From assembly GCA_017853785.1 (NCBI GenBank), contig JAFMIX010000125.1, positions 1 to 6,393 on the forward strand: a DNA stretch of 6,393 bases, given 5' to 3'. The position numbers were made by a program, and so were the translations under genes. Below the pieces are notes generated by a model. The model made no database searches and was not told where the DNA came from. It saw only the letters and a program-made list of their open reading frames with translations. Of the stretch, positions 1 through 5,428 are shown piece after piece; the stretch's first letter is position 1; every line of letters begins with the position of its first letter. This DNA is from Verrucomicrobiales bacterium (GTDB lineage: Bacteria > Verrucomicrobiota > Verrucomicrobiia > Limisphaerales > JAFMIX01).

Positions 1-36
1 GTCGCACCCGTCGCACCCGTCGTGCCCGTCGCACCT
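1..36 (+). repeat. 9-base tandem repeat in the infB linker (Val-Ala-Pro)
   Basis: Four consecutive 9-base units start the window: gtcgcaccc, gtcgcaccc, gtcgtgccc and gtcgcacct. They encode VAP-VAP-VVP-VAP in the infB frame. The array may continue to the left of the window. IF-2 N-terminal linkers are often low-complexity and vary in length, so this is probably a flexible coding repeat rather than a regulatory site. Confidence 0.7.
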
Positions 37-2094
37 CCGTCCCCGCCTGAGCCGACCGGCCCGCGTGTCGGCGACAAAGTCGGCTTCATCCAGTTGGCGA
101 AGCCTCCCGGCCCGCGCCCCGGCGACAAGGTCGGCTCCGTAAAATTACCCGCCGGTCGTCCCGGCGCATTCGGCGCGCGCGGCGAAACCGCGCGTTCGCA
201 GAACGATCGCGACCGCCGTTCCGGTCCGCCGCAGAAAACTTCCGCGCTGCCTGCAAAATCTGCGGCACCCGCCAGCCCCAGGATCGCCCTGCCCGCCGAC
301 GCCAAGGTCATCACCATCAAGCCCCCCATCGTCGTCCGCGACCTCGCCGAGCAGCTTAAACAAAAACCGTTCAAGATCATCGCCGACCTCATGGAAGCCG
401 GCGTCTTCGCCAACGTCAATCAGGCCATCGAGGAAGCCATCGCCCAGCGCATCTGCGGCAAATACGGATTCCGCTTCGAAGTCGAAAAACGGGCCAAAGG
501 CCAGGGCGTCGTCCACGTCCCCGTGCAGAAGGTCGAAGTGGACATCGAGGACAAACCCGAGCAACTCAAGCCCCGCGCGCCCATCGTCACCATCATGGGC
601 CATGTGGACCACGGTAAAACCTCCCTGCTCGACGTCATCCGCACTGCGAGCGTTGCGGCCGGCGAAGCCGGCGGCATCACACAACACATCGGCGCCTACA
701 CGATTTCCTTTCCGCACCCCGAACGCAAGAAGGACATCCAGCAGCTCACCTTCCTCGATACGCCGGGCCACGAGGCTTTCAGCGCCATGCGCGCCCGCGG
801 CGCGAACGTCACCGACATCGTCATCCTCGTAGTCGCCGCGAACGACGGCGTCATGCCGCAGACGCTCGAAGCCCTGAACCACGCCAAAGCCGCCAAAGTC
901 CCCATCATCGTCGCCGTCAACAAGATTGACCACCCCAACGCGAATTCGCTGAAAGTCCGCCAGCAGTTGCAGGAAAAAGGCCTCGTGCCCGACGACTGGG
1001 GCGGCGACACCATTTTCGTCGAAACCTCCGCACTCACCAAGCAGGGCGTGGACAAGCTGCTGGAAATGATTCTGCTCCAGGCCGACCTGCTGGAGCTCAA
1101 GGCCAACCCGGACCGCAAGGCCAAGGGCAATGTCATCGAATCCGGCCTCGAACCCGGCGGTCCCACCGCCACCGTGCTCGTCCGCAAAGGCACGTTGCGC
1201 GTCGGCGACATCATCATGTGCGACAAGCATTATGGCAAAGTGCGCGCCCTCATCAACGAAGAGGGCAAGCGCCTCAAGGAAGCCGGACCCTCGGTTGCCG
1301 TCAAATTGCTTGGGCTCAACGGCGTCCCCGAAGCCGGGCTCGAATTCATCGTCGTCGAAAACGAGAAGGCCGCCCGCGACCTCGCTGAGGAACGCACCCA
1401 AGCCGCCCGCACCGCCGGCCAGCAGGAAGCCCGCGCCAAGGTCACGCTCGAAAACCTTTTCGCCACCCTCGACTCCAACTCCGCCAAGGTCCTCAAGCTC
1501 GTCGTCAAAGCCGACACCCAGGGCTCCGTCGAAGCCATCGTCGAGGCGCTCAAGAAAATCGAAAGCCCCAAGGTCTCCCTCGAAGTCATCCACAGCGCCG
1601 TCGGCACCATCACCGAATCAGACGTCGCCCTCGCTTCCGCCTCGCAGGGCGTCATCCTCGGCTTCCACACCCGCATCGACAGCGGCGTGAACGACCGCGC
1701 CAAGCGCGATGGCGTGCAGATCAAACTTTACGCCATCATCTACGAACTCATCGACCAAGTGAAGGAAGCCATGGCCGGCTTGCTCGACCCCATCCTCAAG
1801 GAAGTCGTCACCGGCGTCGCTGAAGTGCGGAAGATTTTTGAATTGTCCAAGGGTGTGCCCGTCGGCGGCTGCATGATCGCGAGCGGCCGCATCGCCAAAG
1901 GCAAGGTCCGCGTGCGCCGCCGCAAGGAGCTCGTCTACGAAGGCGTCGTCCAGTCGCTCCGGCGCTTTCAGGATGAAGTCAACGAAGTCCGCGCCGGCAT
2001 GGAATGCGGCATTCGCGTCGAAGGCTTCGCCGACCTCGAAGTCGGCGACACCATCGAAAGCTACTCCATCGAAAAGACCGCGCAGAAACTTTAA
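1..2094 (+). CDS. infB: Translation initiation factor IF-2 (5'-truncated by window edge)
   Basis: IF-2 is the GTPase that binds initiator fMet-tRNA and promotes subunit joining on the ribosome. The frame is already open at base 1, so the true start lies upstream; the GTG at 22 is only the first possible start in the window and lies inside a low-complexity Val-Ala-Pro stretch. The window holds 697 codons plus TAA, against about 890 residues in E. coli IF-2, so an N-terminal part is missing. Domains in order: a Pro/Gly-rich linker (1-300); an IF2_N-like domain (about 331-480, VVRDLAEQL...VNQAIEEAIA); the G domain, with G1 GHVDHGKT (598-621), G2 GGITQHIG (670-693), G3 DTPGH (757-771), G4 NKID (919-930) and G5 SAL (1027-1035); domain II (about 1130-1400); domain III (about 1480-1720, with ADTQGSVEAI and AVGTITESDV); and the C-terminal fMet-tRNA-binding domain (about 1800-2090, with GGCMIASG and MECGIRVEGF). 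All GTPase motifs are intact. It probably heads, or lies within, the operon continuing into rbfA. Confidence 0.97.
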   Translation, partial: VAPVAPVVPVAPPSPPEPTGPRVGDKVGFIQLAKPPGPRPGDKVGSVKLPAGRPGAFGARGETARSQNDRDRRSGPPQKTSALPAKSAAPASPRIALPADAKVITIKPPIVVRDLAEQLKQKPFKIIADLMEAGVFANVNQAIEEAIAQRICGKYGFRFEVEKRAKGQGVVHVPVQKVEVDIEDKPEQLKPRAPIVTIMGHVDHGKTSLLDVIRTASVAAGEAGGITQHIGAYTISFPHPERKKDIQQLTFLDTPGHEAFSAMRARGANVTDIVILVVAANDGVMPQTLEALNHAKAAKVPIIVAVNKIDHPNANSLKVRQQLQEKGLVPDDWGGDTIFVETSALTKQGVDKLLEMILLQADLLELKANPDRKAKGNVIESGLEPGGPTATVLVRKGTLRVGDIIMCDKHYGKVRALINEEGKRLKEAGPSVAVKLLGLNGVPEAGLEFIVVENEKAARDLAEERTQAARTAGQQEARAKVTLENLFATLDSNSAKVLKLVVKADTQGSVEAIVEALKKIESPKVSLEVIHSAVGTITESDVALASASQGVILGFHTRIDSGVNDRAKRDGVQIKLYAIIYELIDQVKEAMAGLLDPILKEVVTGVAEVRKIFELSKGVPVGGCMIASGRIAKGKVRVRRRKELVYEGVVQSLRRFQDEVNEVRAGMECGIRVEGFADLEVGDTIESYSIEKTAQKL
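58..138 (+). repeat. Diverged 51-base coding repeat in the infB linker (GPRxGDKVG)
   Basis: Two in-frame copies encode GPR-V-GDKVG-F (58-87) and GPR-P-GDKVG-S (109-138). They are offset by 51 bases (17 codons), and each is followed by a short I/V-x-L segment (IQL and VKL). The nucleotide copies are close to identical apart from a few substitutions. This suggests a 17-residue repeated module in the linker ahead of the IF2_N domain; further copies could lie upstream of the window. Confidence 0.6.
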
Positions 2095-2101
2095 GCATTG
2101 C

Positions 2102-2128
2102 CGATTTCCGATCGCCGGTTGGAAATCG
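2102..2128. repeat. Inverted repeat / hairpin between infB and rbfA
   Basis: CGATTTCC (2102-2109) and GGAAATCG (2121-2128) are perfect reverse complements around an 11-base loop. The loop can add G-T, A-T, T-G and C-G pairs, giving about 12 pairs around a 3-base loop. AT-rich sequence follows (2129-2141), but there is no T-tract, so an intrinsic terminator is unlikely. The wording resembles short dispersed intergenic repeats I associate with Verrucomicrobiota genomes (recall, not tested). Possible roles are a small mobile repeat, an mRNA processing or stability hairpin, or modulation of rbfA initiation, since the stem ends 15 bases before the rbfA ATG. Confidence 0.6.
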
Positions 2129-2143
2129 AAAATTTGAAATTCC

Positions 2144-2536
2144 ATGTCCTCTGTCCGCCAACAGCGCGTCTGCGAACTCCTCAAACGTGAGATCGGCGAA
2201 GCCGTCCGCCGCGAATTCCTCGTCAGCGAGGCCGGCCTCCTGACCGTAAACGACGTCGTCGTCGCCGGCGACATGAAATCCGCCACCGTCTACGTCAGCA
2301 TCCTCGGCAGCGCCGCCCAGCAGAAGCACGGCCTCGCCCTGCTCCACCAACGCCGCGCCCGCATCCAGAACATCGTCGGCAAGGCCGTCGTCCTCAAATA
2401 CACCCCCACTCTCAAGTTCGTCGTGGACGACTCCCTCGAGCGCGGCAACAAGATCCTCCAGATCATCGAAGACTTGGAAAAGACGGCTCCCCCTGACCCG
2501 CCCGCCGCCACCGGCGCGCCGAAACCCGAAGCGTGA
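2144..2536 (+). CDS. rbfA: Ribosome-binding factor A, 30S maturation factor
   Basis: RbfA is a small KH-fold protein that binds the immature 30S subunit and assists processing and folding of 16S rRNA; it is needed for cold adaptation in model bacteria. The predicted protein has 130 residues, normal for the family (about 120-135). Visible family features are the N-terminal helix (RQQRVCELLKREIGEAVRREF, about 5-25), the strand-rich core around DMKSATVYVSILG (about 43-55), and the C-terminal signature YTPTLKFVVDDSLERG (from residue 86), followed by a helix (NKILQIIEDLEK). The last 17 or so residues are a Pro/Ala-rich tail outside the conserved fold. The ATG at 2144 begins right at the conserved N-terminal helix, which supports this start, although no strong Shine-Dalgarno precedes it. 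It lies 49 bases after infB and overlaps the next gene by 4 bases, as expected for an infB-rbfA operon. Confidence 0.95.
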   Translation: MSSVRQQRVCELLKREIGEAVRREFLVSEAGLLTVNDVVVAGDMKSATVYVSILGSAAQQKHGLALLHQRRARIQNIVGKAVVLKYTPTLKFVVDDSLERGNKILQIIEDLEKTAPPDPPAATGAPKPEA

Positions 2537-3516
2537 AAAGCACCCCCAAGATCATTGGCCGCATCCTCGACGCCATCCGCGCGAGCAAGAATATCTGCAT
2601 CGTCGGCCACATCCGCCCCGACGGCGACTGCATCGGCTCCCAGCTCGGCCTCGCCCTCGCCCTCCGCAACGAGGGCAAACAGGTCACCGTCTGGAACGAG
2701 GACGTCGTCCCGCAGAAATTGAAGTTCCTCGACCCCGACGGCCTGTTCCAAAAGCCGCGGCCCGGCCGCAAGTTCGACTGCGTCATCGCCACCGACTGCG
2801 CCAGCTACGAACGCCTCGGCACCGTCGCCGCGTGCGTCAACGAGCGCGACCTGCTCATCAACATCGACCACCACGTCAGCAACACCCGCTACGGCGATTT
2901 CAACTGGGTCTCCGCCCGCGAGCCTTCCACCGGCGAACTCATCTACCGCCTCCTGAAAGTCGCCCGCTGGCCCGTCACCGAGCCGATCGCGAACAGCCTT
3001 TTCACGGCGGTCTCCACCGACACCGGCTCGTTCCAATACGCCAGCACCCGCCCCGGCACGCTGCACACCGCCGCCGAACTCATCTCCAGCGGCGCGAACC
3101 TCGCCCAGATTTGCCACGAGGTCTATCAAAGCTACCCCCTCTCCCGCGTCCGGCTGCTAAAACACGTTTACAGCAAATTCAAGCTCACCGCCGATGACCG
3201 CATCGCGTACTTCTGGCTGAAAAAAGCCGACCTCGCGCGCACCGGCGCGGAGAGCAACGACACCGAGGGGCTGATTGACCACGTCCGCGCCATTGAGCCC
3301 GTCGTCGTCGCCTGCGTCTTCGAGGAGCTCAAACCCGAACTCACGCGCATCAGCCTCCGCTCCAAGAGCGCCAAGGTCAACGTCAGCGACATCGCCGCGC
3401 AATTCGGCGGCGGCGGCCACTCCGCCGCCGCGGGCGCGCGGATTCCCGGCAAGCCCCTCGCCGTGCAGCGCCGCGTTGTCGCCGCCATCAAAAAGGCGCT
3501 GAACGGCGCGAAATAA
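2533..3516 (+). CDS. nrnA: DHH/DHHA1 phosphoesterase, NrnA-like (oligoribonuclease / pAp phosphatase)
   Basis: This is a 327-residue DHH-family phosphoesterase with the two-domain layout of NrnA. Characterised members degrade 2-5 nt nanoRNAs and dephosphorylate pAp to AMP in the cytoplasm. All metal-binding motifs are present: H26-x3-D30-x-D32 (GHIRPDGDCIGS), D88 (ATDCAS), D112-H113-H114 (the DHH signature) and D163 (STDTGSF). The C-terminal DHHA1 domain carries GGGGH (292-296), which binds the nucleotide substrate. Length matches the family (about 310-330). The chosen start is GTG at 2533, overlapping the rbfA stop as GTGA; it precedes motif I by the usual distance, and no nearer ATG exists. 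The overlap implies translational coupling to rbfA. Placement between rbfA and truB is common in bacteria. NrnA function is inferred from motifs and context; the split between nanoRNase and pAp phosphatase activity cannot be read from sequence. Confidence 0.9.
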   Translation: MKSTPKIIGRILDAIRASKNICIVGHIRPDGDCIGSQLGLALALRNEGKQVTVWNEDVVPQKLKFLDPDGLFQKPRPGRKFDCVIATDCASYERLGTVAACVNERDLLINIDHHVSNTRYGDFNWVSAREPSTGELIYRLLKVARWPVTEPIANSLFTAVSTDTGSFQYASTRPGTLHTAAELISSGANLAQICHEVYQSYPLSRVRLLKHVYSKFKLTADDRIAYFWLKKADLARTGAESNDTEGLIDHVRAIEPVVVACVFEELKPELTRISLRSKSAKVNVSDIAAQFGGGGHSAAAGARIPGKPLAVQRRVVAAIKKALNGAK

Positions 3517-3524
3517 CCTTCGCC

Positions 3525-4241
3525 ATGCAAGAATTCACCGCCCTCGACGGCGCCCTGCTCATCGACAAACCCGCCGGCCCAACCTCGCACGACGTCGTGG
3601 ACGTGATGCGCGGTCAGTTCGGCATCCGCAAAGTCGGCCACTGTGGCACGCTCGATCCGAACGCCACCGGCCTGCTCATCATCGTTCTCGGCCGCGGCAC
3701 GAAGCTCTCCGAGAAACTCATGGGCGACGACAAGGTCTACGAAGGCACGCTGAAGTTCGGCGAAACGACGAACAGCTACGATAGCGACGGCGAAATCCTC
3801 GAGACCAAGCCTGTACCGCCGCTGACCGTCGCGCAGTTGGACGTGCTGGCCGACACCTTCGTCGGCGACCAGATGCAGTTGCCGCCGATGGTTTCCGCCA
3901 TCAAGAAGGACGGCGTGCCGCTCTACAAACTCGCCCGCAAGGGCATCGAGGTGGAACGCGAGCCGCGGCTCATCCACATCTACACCTACCGCTTCACGGA
4001 CTACACCGCGCCGTTCGCCCGCTTCCGCGTCGCCTGCACCAAGGGCACCTATGTCCGCAGCCTCGCGCACGACCTCGGCCAGAAAATCGGCTGCGGCGCG
4101 CATCTCACCGAACTCCGCCGCGCCGTTTCCGGCAAGTTCGACGTCGCCGACGCCATCCCGCTCGAGGACCTTGTGAAACTTTCCCGGGCCGAACTCGAGG
4201 CGCGGGTGATTCCGTTCTTGAAACTCGCCGCTGGCGCGTAA
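3525..4241 (+). CDS. truB: tRNA pseudouridine-55 synthase (short form)
   Basis: TruB isomerises U55 to pseudouridine in the T-loop of most tRNAs. The 238-residue protein contains the catalytic motif GHCGTLDPNATGLL with nucleophile D44, the conserved active-site tyrosine Y72 (VYEGTLKFG), the QLPPMVSAIKKDG and LYKLARKG segments, and KGTYVRSLAHDLG with R178. It is shorter than the 314-residue E. coli enzyme because the C-terminal PUA-type region is nearly absent: it ends about 30 residues after LRRAVSGKFDVADAI. Such short TruB proteins are common outside Proteobacteria. Two family positions look slightly unusual: TNSYD where T-D-T-x-D is typical, and PPMVSA where an aromatic residue often replaces the V. 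The ATG at 3525 lies 8 bases after the upstream stop, so co-transcription is likely. No Shine-Dalgarno is evident, so translation may rely on coupling. Confidence 0.95.
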   Translation: MQEFTALDGALLIDKPAGPTSHDVVDVMRGQFGIRKVGHCGTLDPNATGLLIIVLGRGTKLSEKLMGDDKVYEGTLKFGETTNSYDSDGEILETKPVPPLTVAQLDVLADTFVGDQMQLPPMVSAIKKDGVPLYKLARKGIEVEREPRLIHIYTYRFTDYTAPFARFRVACTKGTYVRSLAHDLGQKIGCGAHLTELRRAVSGKFDVADAIPLEDLVKLSRAELEARVIPFLKLAAGA

Positions 4242-4254
4242 AAATCAGGTTGCG

Positions 4255-5175
4255 ATGAAAGTCATCCACGCCGCCACCGAACTCGCCGCCGGGCGCAAGG
4301 TCTGCCTGGCCATCGGCGTCTTCGACGGCGTGCATCTCGGCCACCAGCAGATCATCCGCCAGACCGTTTCCGACGCCCGCCAGCACGAAGCCGCCGCGCT
4401 CGTCGTCACCTTCGACCGCCACCCCAACGCCGTCATCGCGCCCGCCCGCGTGCCGCCGATGATCCATTCGCTGCCGCAAAAACTCCGCACCATCACCGCG
4501 CTCGGGCCGGATGCGCTCCTGCTCCTCCATTTCAACGCAGCCTTCAGCCAGCAGACCGGCGAAGCCTTCATCCGCCGGCTCGCCGCCGACCTCGGGCAGT
4601 TGCACAGCATCTGCGTTGGCGCGGATTTCACCTTCGGCCACAAGCGCAGCGGCGATGTGAAACTCCTCCAGCGCCTCGGCGCAGAATTGCATTTCACCGT
4701 CCACGGCATGGCCGCACTCGCGCTCGACGGTCAACCCGTCAGCAGCACGCGCATCCGTGAAGCCGTCCGCGCCGGTGATTTTGATGCTGCCAGCCAGATG
4801 TTGGGACGTGCTTATTCGTTTTCCAGCCTCGTAATCCATGGCGACCAAATGGGGCACAAACTCGGTTTCCCCACCGCGAACCTCGACCCGATGGGTTTAC
4901 TGCGCCCACCCAACGGCGTTTATGCCGCACACGCAGCGGTTGGTGGAAAGAGTTTCCGCGCCGTGTTGAACATCGGCCACCGCCCGACGTTGAAAAGTCC
5001 CACGCCCGAATTGCGGGTCGAGGTTCACCTGCTCGACTTCACCGGCGACCTCTACGGCCAGGAACTGGAAATCACCTTCGCCCGCAAACTCCGCGACGAG
5101 CAGAAGTTCGCCAGCCTCGACGCCCTCAAAACCCAAATCGCCCACGACATCACCGCCGCCCGGCAGCAGTTTTAA
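4255..5175 (+). CDS. ribF: Bifunctional riboflavin kinase / FAD synthetase
   Basis: RibF phosphorylates riboflavin to FMN and then adenylates FMN to FAD. The 306-residue protein has the usual two-domain order and length. The N-terminal FMN adenylyltransferase domain carries the nucleotidyltransferase motif GVFDGVHLGH (21-30), VGADFTFGHKRSGD (from 121) and the SSTRIRE motif (163-169). The C-terminal riboflavin kinase domain carries HGDQMGHKLGFPTANLD (PTAN at 206-209), NGVYA (220-224), NIGHRPT (239-245) and the catalytic-glutamate region VEVHLLDF (E256). The kinase glycine loop reads MGHKLGFPTAN where RGR-x-LGFPTAN is frequent, a tolerable variant. The ATG at 4255 follows truB by 13 bases and has a short AGGT (4247-4250) upstream, the best Shine-Dalgarno-like site in the cluster though closely spaced. 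No FMN riboswitch could fit in the gap. It is probably the last gene of the operon, since a 253-base gap follows. Confidence 0.96.
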   Translation: MKVIHAATELAAGRKVCLAIGVFDGVHLGHQQIIRQTVSDARQHEAAALVVTFDRHPNAVIAPARVPPMIHSLPQKLRTITALGPDALLLLHFNAAFSQQTGEAFIRRLAADLGQLHSICVGADFTFGHKRSGDVKLLQRLGAELHFTVHGMAALALDGQPVSSTRIREAVRAGDFDAASQMLGRAYSFSSLVIHGDQMGHKLGFPTANLDPMGLLRPPNGVYAAHAAVGGKSFRAVLNIGHRPTLKSPTPELRVEVHLLDFTGDLYGQELEITFARKLRDEQKFASLDALKTQIAHDITAARQQF

Positions 5176-5219
5176 CAACGGATTCACACGGCTTGCCGCG
5201 CCGAAGTGAAACAAAGACT

Positions 5220-5361
5220 GGATGAACACGGACAACAAGACGAAACGCGGAGGCGCTGAGAGCGCAGAGGTTCGCAGAGAAGAATTTAACTTTGCGTTTC
5301 TCTGCGTTCTCCGGATCTCTGCGTTTTTCCGGCATCCGTGTTCATCCGTGTTCATCCGTGG
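5220..5361. repeat. Long imperfect palindromic intergenic repeat (MITE-like) after ribF
   Basis: The left arm begins GGATGAACACGGA (5220-5232), whose exact reverse complement is at 5335-5347 and again, one repeat unit on, at 5345-5357. Inside, CGCAGAGAA (5273-5281) pairs perfectly with TTCTCTGCG (5298-5306) around a 16-base loop. Imperfect complementarity between AACGCGGAG-like and CTCTGCGTT-like stretches links inner and outer arms, so the whole segment could fold into one long stem. TCTCTGCGTT also recurs at 5299-5308 and 5316-5325. Both strands give short open frames of a type often misannotated as proteins. I recognise the wording as a dispersed intergenic repeat family seen in several phyla including Verrucomicrobiota (recall, not searched). 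It fills most of the ribF-moxR gap and may also terminate or protect the ribF transcript. Confidence 0.75.
5334..5361 (+). repeat. 10-base tandem repeat at the right end of the palindrome
   Basis: ATCCGTGTTC occurs at 5334-5343 and 5344-5353, followed by a partial third unit ATCCGTGG (5354-5361). It gives the right arm of the palindrome two alternative pairing registers with the single left-arm copy. Unit number may vary between copies of the element or between strains. Confidence 0.8.
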
Positions 5362-5428
5362 TTAACTTTTCCTTGAACACTCCGGCTGGTCTTCTTGTCC
5401 ATCAGTCCGTAGAATCATAAAACTAATT

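Larger units (their letters stand above)
5176..5428. other. Intergenic region between ribF and moxR
   Basis: This 253-base gap holds no credible gene. The first 44 bases show only a weak CGGC/GCCG stem near 5190-5205, without a T-run. The palindromic element follows. The last 67 bases (5362-5428) are AT-richer than the genes and are the likely place for a moxR promoter, but no well-spaced -35/-10 pair could be identified and no clear Shine-Dalgarno precedes the moxR ATG. Confidence 0.7.

Noticed and set aside
145..1593. 482-codon open frame on the minus strand opposite infB
   Set aside because: infB has all expected IF-2 domains on the plus strand. GC-rich codon bias with C/G at third positions keeps the opposite strand free of stops, and the antisense translation is a low-complexity Gly/Asp/Leu/Val-rich string with no motif.
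4242..4254. Possible FMN riboswitch ahead of ribF
   Set aside because: Only 13 bases separate truB and ribF, far too few for the RFN element, and no such structure is visible within the truB end.
2290..4857. Several minus-strand open frames of 250-310 codons opposite nrnA, truB and ribF
   Set aside because: They are shadows of the well-supported plus-strand genes; their products are compositionally biased and have no family motifs.
5186..5210. Possible intrinsic terminator just after ribF
   Set aside because: The stem is only about 4 bp plus a bulged CAC/GTG and no T-run follows.
4897..5355. Minus-strand open frame ending in the palindrome, with a start reading MNTDEHG
   Set aside because: The N-terminal part is the translated palindromic repeat, a common source of spurious proteins, and the rest is antisense to ribF.
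5220..5361. CRISPR array
   Set aside because: The repeats are inverted arms and a 10-base tandem unit without regularly spaced unique spacers, and no cas gene is present.
5395..5421. Promoter-like TTGTCC and TAGAAT/CATAAA ahead of moxR
   Set aside because: Spacing is wrong (9 or 15 bases between boxes) and the -10 candidates lie 7-13 bases before the ATG. A promoter is likely in the region but cannot be placed from this.
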